Assembly (NCBI GenBank): GCA_913778905.1
Contig: CAJYYA010000016.1
Location: 124,001-188,000 of the forward strand
Length of the DNA stretch: 64,000 nucleotides
Reading direction: 5' to 3'
Source of the DNA: an uncultured Naasia sp.
Lineage (GTDB): Bacteria; Actinomycetota; Actinomycetes; Actinomycetales; Microbacteriaceae
Shown here: piece by piece, positions 9,008 through 18,009 of the stretch
Layout of the letters: each line of letters starts with the position of its first letter
Position numbering within the stretch: position 1 is the stretch's first letter
Position numbers and translations under genes: made by a program
The notes under the pieces: model-generated
Told to the model about the DNA's origin: nothing
Seen by the model: the letters and a program-made list of their open reading frames with translations, nothing else
The model's database searches: none

Positions 9008-9828
9008 CCCTTCACCGACCCCTGCAGCAGGGCGCGTACGAAGTAGCGCTGGAGGATGAGGAAGATGATGATGGTCGGGATCATGATCAGCAGCGCGCCG
9101 GCGTTCAGCAGCACCAGGTCGGAACCGTACTTCCCGACGAAGCTCTGCAGGGCGACCGACGCCGTGCGCTTCTCCGGGTCCTGCACCAGGACGATCGCCA
9201 GCAGGAACTGATTCCACGTCGACAGGAACAGCAGCAGCGACAGCGATGCGATGGCGGGGATCGACAGCGGCAGCTGGATGCGGGTGAACGCCGTCCACGG
9301 GCCGGCGCCGTCCATGTTCGCGGCTTCGCTCAGCTCTCCCGGGATACCGGCGAAGTGCGCGCGCATCCAGAACACCGCGAAGGGCATGTTGATGCCGATG
9401 AGCGGCAGGATCAGCGCGAAGTAGCTGTCGAGCAGCCCCATCCCGCGGAGTTGGTAGTAGAGCGGGATGACGATGACCTCGACGGGCAGCGTGAGCCCGA
9501 TGAGCAGCAGGATGTAGAAGACCCTGCCGCCGGGGATGCGAAGCTGCGCGATCGCGTAGCCGGCCATGGTGGAGATCAGCACTGCCACGGGGACGACCCC
9601 CAGCACGTAGATGGTGCTCGAGCCGAGCAGGTTGCCGAAATTCACGGCGGTGAAGGCGGCGGCGAAGTTCTCCCAGTGGGGGTCGCTCGGCCAACTGATC
9701 CCCTGCGGGATGGTGCCCTGCGGCTGCAGCGCCGCGGACAGCATGCTGACGATGGGGAAGATGCAGAAGAGCATCGCGGCGAGGAGGAGCGCGATCCCGG
9801 GGATGCGGGCTCCGATCGAGGTCTTCAT
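9004..9828 (-). CDS. Carbohydrate ABC transporter permease (CUT1, MalG-type)
   Basis: A 274-residue membrane subunit with about six helices and an EAA loop EAANMDGAGPWTAF, followed by QLPLSIPAI. It overlaps both neighbours by four bases (upstream permease and downstream GH13 gene), so the operon is tightly coupled. It would pair with the MalF-type permease encoded just upstream and the binding protein at 10787-12139 to import an alpha-glucoside, judging from the GH13 enzyme. Confidence 0.94.
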   Translation of the reverse strand: MKTSIGARIPGIALLLAAMLFCIFPIVSMLSAALQPQGTIPQGISWPSDPHWENFAAAFTAVNFGNLLGSSTIYVLGVVPVAVLISTMAGYAIAQLRIPGGRVFYILLLIGLTLPVEVIVIPLYYQLRGMGLLDSYFALILPLIGINMPFAVFWMRAHFAGIPGELSEAANMDGAGPWTAFTRIQLPLSIPAIASLSLLLFLSTWNQFLLAIVLVQDPEKRTASVALQSFVGKYGSDLVLLNAGALLIMIPTIIIFLILQRYFVRALLQGSVKG

Positions 9829-10790
9829 GAACGCTCCCGGAAGAGGCGCTGGATGGGTCCGACGACGAGCAGGACCAGCAGCATCAGCACGATGGCGAGC
9901 GCGGACGCGAGTCCGACGCGGTTCTGGGTGAAGCCGAGGAGGTAGATCTCGACTCCGGGGACGGTGGTCGATTTGCCGGGGCCACCCTGGGTGGCGAGGA
10001 ACACCACGTCGAAGCTGGCGAGCGCGGCGATCGTCGTGATGGTGACGCAGACGCCGATCTCGGCGCGCAACCCGGGCAGTGTGACGGAGAACAGTTCACG
10101 CCACCAGCCCGCGCCGTCGAGACGGGCGGCCTCGTAGAGCGAGGTGTCGATCTTGCCGATGCCGGCGAGCAGCAGCACCGTGCACAGCCCGAGGCTCAGC
10201 CAGGTCCCGATGATTCCGACCGCGATGAGCGCCCAGTCGAAGTCGCCGAGCCACGGGCGCGCGACCGCTCCGAGACCCACCGCGCGGAGCAGCTGGTTGA
10301 GCGCTCCATCGTTGGAGTAGATCCAGGTCCACGCGACGGCGGCTCCCGCGGCGGGAATGATCTGCGGGAGGAACAGCAGCACGCGGGCTGTCGTGCTCAG
10401 CGCCCGCGAGCGGATGTCGCGGATCAGGGTCGCCGTCACCAGGCCGCCCGACACCGGGATGATGCTGAAGAAGAGGATGAAAACGAACGAGTGGACGACC
10501 GCGGCGAGCAGGTCGGGGTCGGTGAAGACGCGGACGTAGTTGTCCAGACCGATGAAGGTCGACCGGCCGATACCGTTCCAGTCGTAGAACGAGTACTGGA
10601 TGGTCGAGCCGAGCGGGGCGAGCACGAACACGCCGTACATCACCGCGGCGGGGAGGGCGAATAGCCATCCGGCCCAGCGGAGCCGGCGCGCCCCGACGCT
10701 GCGACGGGGCCGCCGGGTGGAGGTGCTCTCCACCCGGCGCGCCACTGCGGCGACGGCGATCTCGGAGGCGTTGCCGTCGACGGTGCTCAT
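9825..10790 (-). CDS. Carbohydrate ABC transporter permease (CUT1, MalF-type)
   Basis: A 321-residue membrane subunit. The first helix starts near RWAGWLFALPAAVMYGVFVLAPLG, and the ATPase-contact loop reads EAARLDGAGWWRELF with SVTLPGLR. The start codon overlaps the stop of the binding-protein gene by four bases and the 3' end overlaps the MalG-type gene by four bases. It forms the heterodimeric channel with that protein. No ATP-binding subunit is encoded in the operon. Confidence 0.94.
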   Translation of the reverse strand: MSTVDGNASEIAVAAVARRVESTSTRRPRRSVGARRLRWAGWLFALPAAVMYGVFVLAPLGSTIQYSFYDWNGIGRSTFIGLDNYVRVFTDPDLLAAVVHSFVFILFFSIIPVSGGLVTATLIRDIRSRALSTTARVLLFLPQIIPAAGAAVAWTWIYSNDGALNQLLRAVGLGAVARPWLGDFDWALIAVGIIGTWLSLGLCTVLLLAGIGKIDTSLYEAARLDGAGWWRELFSVTLPGLRAEIGVCVTITTIAALASFDVVFLATQGGPGKSTTVPGVEIYLLGFTQNRVGLASALAIVLMLLVLLVVGPIQRLFRERS

Positions 10791-12139
10791 CGTCCGAGCT
10801 CGTCCTCGTACGCCTTTTGAATGTTGGCGAGGAACTGCTCGGGCGTGATCTGTCCGCCGAACAACGACTGGGTCTGGGGAACCCAGGCCGAGTTGTTGAT
10901 GCCGCTCGTCGCGTTCTGAACGAAGGGCACCAGGCCGCTGTCGGTAGAGACCTCATCGAAGACGGTGACGAGCGATTCGGTGACGGTGCCGGGCTCGGTC
11001 GCGACCGGGGTGCCGGTGCTCAGCGGGATATTGCCGTTCTCGAGCACGATCTGACGGGCGGCGTCGCTGCGCAGCCAGTTGAGGAACGCGGCGGCCTCGT
11101 TCGGGTGCTTCGAGCGGGCGGAGATGCCGACCGTCGCGCTGTTGTAGACGGCGGTCTTGGTCCCGTTCGCGCCGTCGGTGGGCGGCGCGATGAACCCGTA
11201 GTTGTCGGCACTGGTGGCCTTCGCCAGGATCGGGTTGGCCCAGCTGCCCTGCATCATGAACAGGGCCTCACCGTTCGCGAAACGCGAGTAGGACGCGTCC
11301 TGCGACGTGGAGTTGACGTCGGCATTGAAGTAGCCCGCGTCGATCCAGCTCTTCAGCTTGTCAGCGGCCTTCGTCGCCTCGGGAGTGTCGATGGTCGCGC
11401 CGTCGGCCCGGTACACCCAGTCGGACACTGCCTCGGGACCGGCGTAGGCGTCGAGCAAGTTCTGGAAAGCGGCGGTGCCGAGACCGAGCTGACCGGCGGC
11501 GATGATCGGGGTGATGCCGGCCGCCTTGGCCTTGGCGAGCGCCGCGTCAAACTCGTCGATGGTCGCGGGCATCTCGGTGAGACCGATCTGGGAGGCGAGC
11601 TTCGGGTTGTAGTAGACCCCGCTGAAGACGAAGCCGTAAGGGACCCCGTAGAGCGAGCCGGAACCCTGCTTGAGATCGGTCGAGACGCGGGCGGCGGTCA
11701 GCTGGGCGCCCAGCGCATCCCATCCGTAGGCCTTCTCGTACTCGTCGAGGTTGAGGAAGAGTCCGTCGGTGACCTCGTCGACGATCGACGAGCTCTGGGC
11801 GAGGTCCGGCGCATTGTCGCCGGAGAGCACGCGGGGGAGGTTCTGCGCGTGCACGTTGTCCGGGTCGTAGTTGCCCGTGATGGTGATGTTCGGGAACTCC
11901 TTCTCGAAGCCCGCGATCAGCGCGTCGTCGATCGCCTGCAGACCCTGCCCGTCGTAGAGGGTGAGCTCGACCTTCTCCGAACCGACCTCCGTGCTGACCG
12001 GAACGCTCGGCCCCTCGGCCGGACCGGACCCGCCGGGTGCGCAGGCGGTGAGACCCAGCACGACGGTGAGCGACATCGCCGCGACGGCGAAGGTGGTGAT
12101 GTGCTTCGGCCGGCGAACCGACCCACGACGCTGTGGCAT
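10787..12139 (-). CDS. Extracellular sugar-binding lipoprotein of ABC importer
   Basis: A 450-residue family-1 solute-binding protein. A lipoprotein signal is visible (basic start, hydrophobic core, LTAC with Cys33), followed by a Pro/Gly/Ser linker. The mature protein has typical receptor segments: LSGDNAPDLAQSSSIV early and SKHPNEAAAFLNWLRSDAARQ late. It is the first gene of the receptor, permease, permease, GH13 operon. The preceding intergenic region carries two identical LacI-type operators, consistent with control by the divergent regulator at 12297. The substrate is probably an alpha-glucoside. Confidence 0.93.
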   Translation of the reverse strand: MPQRRGSVRRPKHITTFAVAAMSLTVVLGLTACAPGGSGPAEGPSVPVSTEVGSEKVELTLYDGQGLQAIDDALIAGFEKEFPNITITGNYDPDNVHAQNLPRVLSGDNAPDLAQSSSIVDEVTDGLFLNLDEYEKAYGWDALGAQLTAARVSTDLKQGSGSLYGVPYGFVFSGVYYNPKLASQIGLTEMPATIDEFDAALAKAKAAGITPIIAAGQLGLGTAAFQNLLDAYAGPEAVSDWVYRADGATIDTPEATKAADKLKSWIDAGYFNADVNSTSQDASYSRFANGEALFMMQGSWANPILAKATSADNYGFIAPPTDGANGTKTAVYNSATVGISARSKHPNEAAAFLNWLRSDAARQIVLENGNIPLSTGTPVATEPGTVTESLVTVFDEVSTDSGLVPFVQNATSGINNSAWVPQTQSLFGGQITPEQFLANIQKAYEDELGR

Positions 12140-12186
12140 TCCTGGACTCCTTTGTGCCGCTCTCCCCCGCCGTGGACCCGGCGGCT

Positions 12187-12200
12187 CGGAAACGCTTCCG
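12187..12200. promoter_or_regulatory. LacI-type operator, proximal to importer operon
   Basis: CGGAAACGCTTCCG is a near-perfect palindrome centred on CG, 48 bp upstream of the binding-protein start. The core GGAAACGCTTCCG recurs identically at 12254-12266, about 66 bp away, which allows looping or control of both divergent genes. Confidence 0.8.
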
Positions 12201-12252
12201 TCACATCTTGAGGACGCGTCAGGAGAGTGTCAATAGGGCAGCGCCAAAAAAT

Positions 12253-12267
12253 AGGAAACGCTTCCGA
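12253..12267. promoter_or_regulatory. LacI-type operator, proximal to regulator gene
   Basis: AGGAAACGCTTCCGA, the second copy of the operator at 12187-12200, lies just upstream of the TAGGAT -10 element of the regulator gene. Autoregulation of the LacI-family gene is the simplest reading. Confidence 0.8.
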
Positions 12268-12284
12268 AAAGACGCGGACGGACC

Positions 12285-12290
12285 TAGGAT
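12285..12290 (+). promoter_or_regulatory. -10 element, likely leaderless transcript
   Basis: TAGGAT (TANNNT) is followed by six bases and then the ATG of the LacI-family gene. This spacing puts the transcription start at the start codon. No independent -35 is obvious. Confidence 0.5.
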
Positions 12291-12296
12291 CAAGGC

Positions 12297-13310
12297 ATGT
12301 CGACGACGCGCCCACCGGTGAACATGTCCGACGTAGCGGCCAGGGCCGGCGTCGGAATGGCCACCGTGTCACGCGCCCTGAACGGAACGCCGGGCGTCTC
12401 GGACGCTACGCGGGACCGGATCCGCGCCATCGCGCACGAGATCGGTTACGTGGTCTCTCCCGAGGCATCGCGTCTGGCACGCGGCGCGACGGGGCGGATC
12501 GGCGTCGTCGTCTCGCATCTGTCGCGCTGGTTCTTCGCAGAGATGCTCGACGCGATCGAGACGACTCTGCGCCAGGCGGGCCACGAGATCCTGCTCTACC
12601 AGGTACCCGACCCCGCGAGCCGGCACCGCTTCTTCGAGGAGCTACCCGCCCGCCGGAAGGTGGACGCCGTCATCGTCGTGGGGCTCCCGGTGGATCTTCG
12701 CGAGCAACAGCAGCTCGAGTCGATGGGGGTACACATCGTCGCCACGGGTGGTCAGACGGCGTCGTTCCCCTACGTGCGGATCGACGACGAGGAGGCCTCG
12801 CGCCTCGCAGTCGACCACCTCGTGAATCTCGGTCACACCCGTATCGGCATGATCGAGGCGACGAGTCTCGACACCCCGGACTGGCCCCTGAAACTCGGTC
12901 GCTCCGAGGGGTACCACGCATCCTTGCGAGCCGCAGGGATCGATCCCGCTCCAGAGCTCGTGGTGACCGTCCCCTGGGGCGGCGAGAACGGGGCCGACGC
13001 GATGACCCGACTTCTGAGCCTTCGGACGCCGCCGACCGCGGTCTTTGCGCATTCGGACGAGATCGCCCTCGGCGCCATCCGTACCCTGCGGCGCCTCGAC
13101 CTGGACGTACCGGCGGACATGTCGATCATCGGCATAGACGACCACCCCCTCGCCGCCCTGAGCGATCTGACGACCATCGCGCAGTCGGTGCCCGAGCAGG
13201 GGCGCCTTGCAGCACAGATGACGCTCGAACTGCTGGCCGGCCGCGAGTCCGTGGAGAGCGTCACCGTCCCGGTGCACCTCGAGCTGCGCCGCTCCACCCG
13301 CCGCCTCTGA
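12297..13310 (+). CDS. LacI-family transcriptional regulator
   Basis: A 337-residue repressor. The helix-turn-helix is near the N-terminus (NMSDVAARAGVGMATVSRAL at residues 8-27), then a hinge with SPEASRLARGATGRIGVVV and an effector-binding domain ending in SIIGIDDHPLAALSDLTTIAQ. It is divergent from the binding protein, permease and GH13 operon, with two copies of GGAAACGCTTCCG between. It very likely represses that operon and itself in the absence of an alpha-glucoside-type sugar. The ATG sits six bases after a -10 element, suggesting a leaderless mRNA. Confidence 0.95.
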   Translation: MSTTRPPVNMSDVAARAGVGMATVSRALNGTPGVSDATRDRIRAIAHEIGYVVSPEASRLARGATGRIGVVVSHLSRWFFAEMLDAIETTLRQAGHEILLYQVPDPASRHRFFEELPARRKVDAVIVVGLPVDLREQQQLESMGVHIVATGGQTASFPYVRIDDEEASRLAVDHLVNLGHTRIGMIEATSLDTPDWPLKLGRSEGYHASLRAAGIDPAPELVVTVPWGGENGADAMTRLLSLRTPPTAVFAHSDEIALGAIRTLRRLDLDVPADMSIIGIDDHPLAALSDLTTIAQSVPEQGRLAAQMTLELLAGRESVESVTVPVHLELRRSTRRL

Positions 13311-13330
13311 CCCCTCGGCCCGAGGAGGGG

Positions 13331-13530
13331 CCTCGATACGCCTGCGGCTACTCGGCCGGTCTCGGTACGCGGCGCTTCGCGGCCGCTACTCGACCTCCGG
13401 AAGCTTCGGCCCTTACATCTCGGCGGTGCCGCACTTCCGGACGTCGAGTAGGCCGCCAGGCCGTACCGAGGCGGCTCGAGTAGCGAGGCAAACCGAGAGC
13501 AGACAGGACAGCCCCGGCGAAGCCGTTACC
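13331..13530. repeat. Long intergenic repeat block between convergent genes
   Basis: This is a large copy of the repeat family at 1-233: a CCTCGATACGCCTGCGGCTA module, a GGTACGCGGCGCTTCGCGG module, inverted CGAGTAGGCCGCCAGGCC, and a trailing CCGAGAGCAGACAG segment also seen at bases 15-30. It fills the gap between two convergent LacI-family genes. No gene is seen in it. Confidence 0.8.
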
Positions 13531-13537
13531 GACCGTC

Positions 13538-14542
13538 TCAGCCGATACGCGGAGGCGCGGTCGACCCCCGCTGCACCAGTCGCGTCGGGAGTACCACGTC
13601 GGGTGACGCCGGCGCCTCGCCGTTCATCAGCGCGACCAGCAACCGGGCAGCCGCAGCACCCAGTCCCTGCATCGGCTGGCGGATGGTCGTGAGCGGCGGC
13701 GAGATGCGCGCCGCCTCGGGGATGTCATCGAAGCCGATGATCGAGACGTCACCGGGGATGTCGACGCCCATCTCGGCAGCCGTGGCCGCGAGTCCGATCG
13801 CCGACAGATCGTTCGCCGCGAAGATCGCGGTCGGCCTTTCCCGCATCGACAGCAGCACCCGCGACGGCTCGCGCGCCGTGTCCTGCCGATAGTCACCGTT
13901 CAGCACGAGCGCCGGGTCGAAGGGGATGCCGGCCTCCTGAAGCGCGCGCCTGTACCCCGTTTCGCGCAGAATCGCGGATCGAAGATCGGGGCGTCCGGAG
14001 AGGAATCCGATGCGTCGATGCCCGAGTTCGATGAGGTGACGGGTCGCGAGCAGCGCACCCCCGAGACTGTCCGCCTCGACCGTCGGAATGTCGGCGCGTC
14101 CGGTGTGCGGGTCGACCGCCACGATGGGCACGTCGACCTGGGCGGTGAGCACCGTGGGCGTGACCATGATGACCCCGTCGACCAGGGAACCACTGAGTCG
14201 ACTGAGCGATCGACGCTCCCAGCCCTCCGCGTGCAGGCGACGCGATCCGCTGTACGCCAGCAGGTCGTAGTCGGTCGAGCGCAGCTCGCCGGCGACACCC
14301 TTCATGATCTCGGTGCTGAACGGTTCGAAGTCGGCCACGAGCACCCCGATGACACCGGTGCGATGCGAGCGCAGGCTGCTCGCGACGAGGCTCGACGCGT
14401 ACCCCAATCGGTCGACGACCTCGAGCACCCGTCGTGAAGTCTCCTCCTTGACGCCGTACCGCCCGTTGATCGCTTTCGACACCGTGGCGATCGAGACGCC
14501 TGCCTCGGCAGCGACGTCGTGGATCGTCGGACGTTGTGTCAT
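13538..14542 (-). CDS. LacI-family transcriptional regulator
   Basis: A 334-residue repressor with a textbook helix-turn-helix (TIHDVAAEAGVSIATVSKAI at residues 5-24), a hinge (SSLVASSLRSHRTGVIGVL) and an effector domain (IFAANDLSAIGLAATAAEMG, SIIGFDDIPEAARISPPLTT). The ATG at 14542 is seven bases downstream of a TACGTT -10 element, so the transcript is probably leaderless. It is divergent from the receptor, permease, permease and beta-glucosidase operon and likely controls it through the AAACGTTT-centred site between them. Confidence 0.95.
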   Translation of the reverse strand: MTQRPTIHDVAAEAGVSIATVSKAINGRYGVKEETSRRVLEVVDRLGYASSLVASSLRSHRTGVIGVLVADFEPFSTEIMKGVAGELRSTDYDLLAYSGSRRLHAEGWERRSLSRLSGSLVDGVIMVTPTVLTAQVDVPIVAVDPHTGRADIPTVEADSLGGALLATRHLIELGHRRIGFLSGRPDLRSAILRETGYRRALQEAGIPFDPALVLNGDYRQDTAREPSRVLLSMRERPTAIFAANDLSAIGLAATAAEMGVDIPGDVSIIGFDDIPEAARISPPLTTIRQPMQGLGAAAARLLVALMNGEAPASPDVVLPTRLVQRGSTAPPRIG

Positions 14543-14549
14543 GCCACGG

Positions 14550-14555
14550 AACGTA
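14550..14555 (-). promoter_or_regulatory. -10 element, likely leaderless transcript
   Basis: On the minus strand TACGTT is followed by seven bases and the ATG of the LacI-family gene. The element fits the TANNNT consensus. Confidence 0.45.
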
Positions 14556-14572
14556 CACCCGTGGAAAAGGAT

Positions 14573-14589
14573 TTCGAAAACGTTTGACA
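14573..14589 (+). promoter_or_regulatory. LacI-type operator overlapping a -35 box
   Basis: CGAAAACGTTTGAC contains the perfect 8-bp palindrome AAACGTTT (14578-14585). Its right edge overlaps TTGACA (14584-14589), a consensus -35 for the importer operon on the plus strand. A repressor bound here would block polymerase. I could not place the -10 with confidence. Confidence 0.6.
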
Positions 14590-14682
14590 CACAACAAATG
14601 CCCGCGCAGGCTTACCCGCAATCCCCTGGACCACCGCCTCGTCAGCGGGGCGCAGCTCAATGAAGAGAAGAGGAATTCCCAC

Positions 14683-15969
14683 GTGAACACACGCAGGATC
14701 ATCACCGCGGCGGCCGCGGTCGCGATCGGGGCGGCAGCCCTCACGGCATGTAGCCCGTCCGACTCCGGATCGGGCGATGGCAGCGTCGAACTGACGCTCT
14801 GGCACAACTCCACCACCGGGCCCGGCACCGCCTTCTGGGATGCCACGGCCGCTGACTTCTCCGCGGCGAATCCCGGTGTCACCGTCAAAGTGCAGGCCAT
14901 CCAGAACGAGGACCTGGACGGCAAGCTCCAGACCGCCCTCAACTCCGGCGACGCTCCGGATGTCTTCCTGCAGCGCGGCGGCGGGAAGATGGCGGGCATG
15001 GTCGCGGGCGGCCAGCTCATGGACATCACCGCCGGCATCTCGGACGAGGTGAAGTCGGAGATCCCCGAAGGCTCGTTCGGCGCCAATTCGCTCGACGGCA
15101 AGATCTACGCCATGCCCGTCGCGGTCCTCCCCGGCGGCCTCTTCTACAGCCAGGACCTGTTCACCCAGGCGGGCATCACCGAGACGCCGACGACCATCGA
15201 CGAGCTCGACGACGCCGTCGCCAAGCTCAAGGCCATCGACGTGGCCCCCGTCGCCCTCGGCGGCAAGGACGCGTGGCCGGCCGCCCACTGGTACTACTTC
15301 TTCGCCCTCCGGGAGTGCAGCCCCGACGTCATGGCCGAGGCCGCCGACTCGAAGCAGTTCACGGACGAGTGCTGGACGCGTGCCGCTGAGGATCTCGCCG
15401 ACTTCTCCGCCACCCAGCCCTTCAACGACGGCTTCCTCAGCACCGCGGCCCAGCAGGGCGCGGGCAGCTCCGCCGGTCTCGTCGCCAACCACCAGGCGGG
15501 CATGGAGCTCATGGGCGCCTGGAACCCGGGCGTGATCGCCTCCCTGACCCCCGACCAGAAGCCCTTGGCCGATCTCTCGTGGTTCCCCTTCCCGGAGATC
15601 TCGGGCGGCGACGGTGAGCCGGGATCGATCCTCGGCGGCGTCGACGGCTACTCCTGCTCGGCCTCCGCCCCGCCCCAGTGCGTCGACTTCCTCAACTACA
15701 TCGGGTCCGCCGAGGTGCAGGAGGCCTACTACAAGGCCTTCAACGCCCCGCCGGTCAACACCGTGGCGCAGAAGGCCGTGACGGAGCCGTACCTGCAGGA
15801 AATTCTCACGGCCTACAACGCCGCTCCCTACGTGTCGCAGTGGCTGGACACCGTCTACGGCCTGAACGTGGGCAACGCGTTGAATGTGGGCGTCGTCGAC
15901 CTCCTGGCGGGTAAGGCCACCCCCGAGCAGCTCGTCCAGACCGTGAACGACGCGGCGAAGAAGGCGTAG
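14683..15969 (+). CDS. Extracellular sugar-binding lipoprotein of ABC importer
   Basis: A 428-residue receptor. The GTG start at 14683 follows an AGAAGAGGA ribosome site and gives a compact lipoprotein signal (NTRRIITAA..., LTAC with Cys23); a longer in-frame extension upstream would destroy that signal. Receptor features include LNSGDAPDVFLQRGGGKM and a late YIGSAEVQEAYYKAFN. It leads an operon with two permeases and a GH3 beta-glucosidase, so a beta-glucoside such as cellobiose or a related disaccharide is a reasonable guess for the ligand. Confidence 0.93.
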   Translation: MNTRRIITAAAAVAIGAAALTACSPSDSGSGDGSVELTLWHNSTTGPGTAFWDATAADFSAANPGVTVKVQAIQNEDLDGKLQTALNSGDAPDVFLQRGGGKMAGMVAGGQLMDITAGISDEVKSEIPEGSFGANSLDGKIYAMPVAVLPGGLFYSQDLFTQAGITETPTTIDELDDAVAKLKAIDVAPVALGGKDAWPAAHWYYFFALRECSPDVMAEAADSKQFTDECWTRAAEDLADFSATQPFNDGFLSTAAQQGAGSSAGLVANHQAGMELMGAWNPGVIASLTPDQKPLADLSWFPFPEISGGDGEPGSILGGVDGYSCSASAPPQCVDFLNYIGSAEVQEAYYKAFNAPPVNTVAQKAVTEPYLQEILTAYNAAPYVSQWLDTVYGLNVGNALNVGVVDLLAGKATPEQLVQTVNDAAKKA

Positions 15970-15977
15970 TCACCGAC

Positions 15978-17048
15978 ATGACGATCCGCGAGACGCCTCT
16001 CGTCGAGGCGCTCCCGCTGACAGCTTCGAAGTCCCTCGAGGGCGATGCCGTGGCGGCATCGCCCTCGGGGCCGAAGCGCGTCGGCGCGAAACGAGGCTCC
16101 TGGCGCACGCGCCTCGAGATCGCCGCCCTGGTCGGACCCGCCCTGGTGGTCTTCCTGGCCTTCGTCATCTTCCCTGTGGTGATGGCGGCCTACTACGGCT
16201 TCTTCAGCTGGCAGGGCTTCGGGGCTCCGACCGACTTCGTCGGGTTCCGGAACTACATCACGATCCTCGAGGACTCCGCGTTCCTCGAGGCGCTGTCGCA
16301 CAACGCGATCATCGTGGTCCTCTCCCTCGTGCTTCAGGGACCGGCCGCGATCCTGCTGGCTCTACTGCTCAACCAGAAGCTGCGTGGGCAGTCGGTCATC
16401 CGCGTGCTGATCTTCGTGCCCTACGTCATCTCGGAGGTCGTCGTCGGCACCGGCTGGGGCCTCATGCTCCAGACCAGCGGGGCGGTCAACGGGTTCCTGG
16501 AGAACATCGGGCTCGGCGCACTCCAGCAGGACTGGCTGGCGAACCCGGACATCGCGATCTGGACGCTGATGCTCATCATCACGTGGAAGTACATCGGCTT
16601 CGCCGTGATCCTCTTCCTCGCCGGCCTCCAGGGCATCCCCCACGAGCTGACCGAAGCGGCCCAGCTCGACGGCGCCTCCTACTGGCAGGTTCAGCGCACC
16701 ATCACGCTGCCGCTGCTCGCCCCGACGCTGCGAATCTGGGCCTTCCTGTCGATCATCGGCGCGCTGCAGCTGTTCGATCTCGTCTACATCATCTGGGGCC
16801 AGTACGTGGCCTCGACCGCCGGCACTTCGACCATGGCGACCTACATGGTCGCGAACGGTCGCAACGCGGGCAGCTACGGATACGGCAACGCCGTCGCGGT
16901 CGTCCTGTTCGTCATCTCGCTCGTCGTCGCGCTGCTGTACCAGCGCTTCGTCCTCCGCCGCGACACCGAGGGCGCCATCACCGGTGACCGCACGCCGCGC
17001 CGTTCCGGTTCGCTCGCCGCCTCGCTGTTCGGAAGGAGAGGACGATGA
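15978..17048 (+). CDS. Carbohydrate ABC transporter permease (CUT1, MalF-type)
   Basis: A 356-residue membrane subunit. A hydrophilic N-terminal stretch of about 50 residues precedes the first helix (EIAALVGPALVVFLAFVIFP). The EAA loop reads EAAQLDGASYWQVQRTITLP. It begins eight bases after the receptor gene and ends overlapping the next permease by four bases, so the three genes are one transcription unit. It works with the downstream MalG-type protein. Confidence 0.94.
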   Translation: MTIRETPLVEALPLTASKSLEGDAVAASPSGPKRVGAKRGSWRTRLEIAALVGPALVVFLAFVIFPVVMAAYYGFFSWQGFGAPTDFVGFRNYITILEDSAFLEALSHNAIIVVLSLVLQGPAAILLALLLNQKLRGQSVIRVLIFVPYVISEVVVGTGWGLMLQTSGAVNGFLENIGLGALQQDWLANPDIAIWTLMLIITWKYIGFAVILFLAGLQGIPHELTEAAQLDGASYWQVQRTITLPLLAPTLRIWAFLSIIGALQLFDLVYIIWGQYVASTAGTSTMATYMVANGRNAGSYGYGNAVAVVLFVISLVVALLYQRFVLRRDTEGAITGDRTPRRSGSLAASLFGRRGR

Positions 17049-17953
17049 CCGCCCTCGACACCGCTCCCCGTCTCGCTCCGCAGACCGGATCGTCCCGCTC
17101 GACCCGCACCGCCCGCCCGGCACGGCCGCCGAAGCGGATGCACCGCGGAGCGATCGCCGCCTACATCGCCGCGGTCGTGGTGATCCTCATCATGCTCGTA
17201 CCGGTGGCCTACATCATCCTCGGCGCCTTCCGCACGAACTCGCAGATCACGGTGGATCCGGCGGGGTTCCCGGGGCCGTGGAACGTCGGCAATTACCTCG
17301 ACGTGCTCACCGGCGGCGTGTTCTGGCGGCAGGTGCTCAACTCGACCATCGCGGGACTCGCGACCACGCTCGGCGTCGTCGTGCTGGGACTCATGGCGAG
17401 CTACGTGATCGCCCGCTACCGATTCCGTGGGCGCGGTGTGCTGTACGCGCTGTTCGCCGCGGGCCTCATGTTCCCGATGACGGTCGCCATCACGCCGCTC
17501 TACATCGTGGTCCGCAATCTCGGCCTCATGAACTCGCTGCCGGGCGTGATCCTGCCGCAGATCGCTTTCGCGCTGCCGACGACGATCATCATCCTCGTGC
17601 CGTTCCTCCGGGCGATCCCGGACGAGATCGAGGAGGCCGCCTTCATCGACGGATGCAGCCGATTCGGCTTCTTCTGGCGCATGGTGGTCCCGCTGGCCAT
17701 GCCCGGCGTCGTGACGACCGGCATCCTCGCCTTCATCGCGAGCTGGAACAGCTACCTGCTGCCCCTCTTCATCCTCAACGACAGCGACACCTTCACCCTG
17801 CCGCTCGGCGTGCAGGCGTTCTCGTCCGAGTATTCGGTCGACACCGCTCGCGTGCTCGCGTTCACGGCTCTGTCGATGATCCCGGCCCTGATCTTCTTCA
17901 GCGTCTTCGAGCGCCGCATCGTCGGAGGTCTCACGGGCGCTGTCAAGGGCTGA
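17045..17953 (+). CDS. Carbohydrate ABC transporter permease (CUT1, MalG-type)
   Basis: A 302-residue membrane subunit with about six helices and the loop EEAAFIDGCSRFGFFWRMVV. The ATG overlaps the stop of the MalF-type gene (ATGA). About 56 bp separate it from the GH3 gene downstream. No ATPase gene accompanies the importer; a shared MsiK-type ATPase elsewhere is assumed from what is known of actinobacterial CUT1 systems. Confidence 0.94.
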   Translation: MTALDTAPRLAPQTGSSRSTRTARPARPPKRMHRGAIAAYIAAVVVILIMLVPVAYIILGAFRTNSQITVDPAGFPGPWNVGNYLDVLTGGVFWRQVLNSTIAGLATTLGVVVLGLMASYVIARYRFRGRGVLYALFAAGLMFPMTVAITPLYIVVRNLGLMNSLPGVILPQIAFALPTTIIILVPFLRAIPDEIEEAAFIDGCSRFGFFWRMVVPLAMPGVVTTGILAFIASWNSYLLPLFILNDSDTFTLPLGVQAFSSEYSVDTARVLAFTALSMIPALIFFSVFERRIVGGLTGAVKG

Positions 17954-18009
17954 TCGCTCTCCTCTCTCACGGGCGTTCGCGTCCACCCCTCCGCGCGAAA
18001 GGTCTTCCC

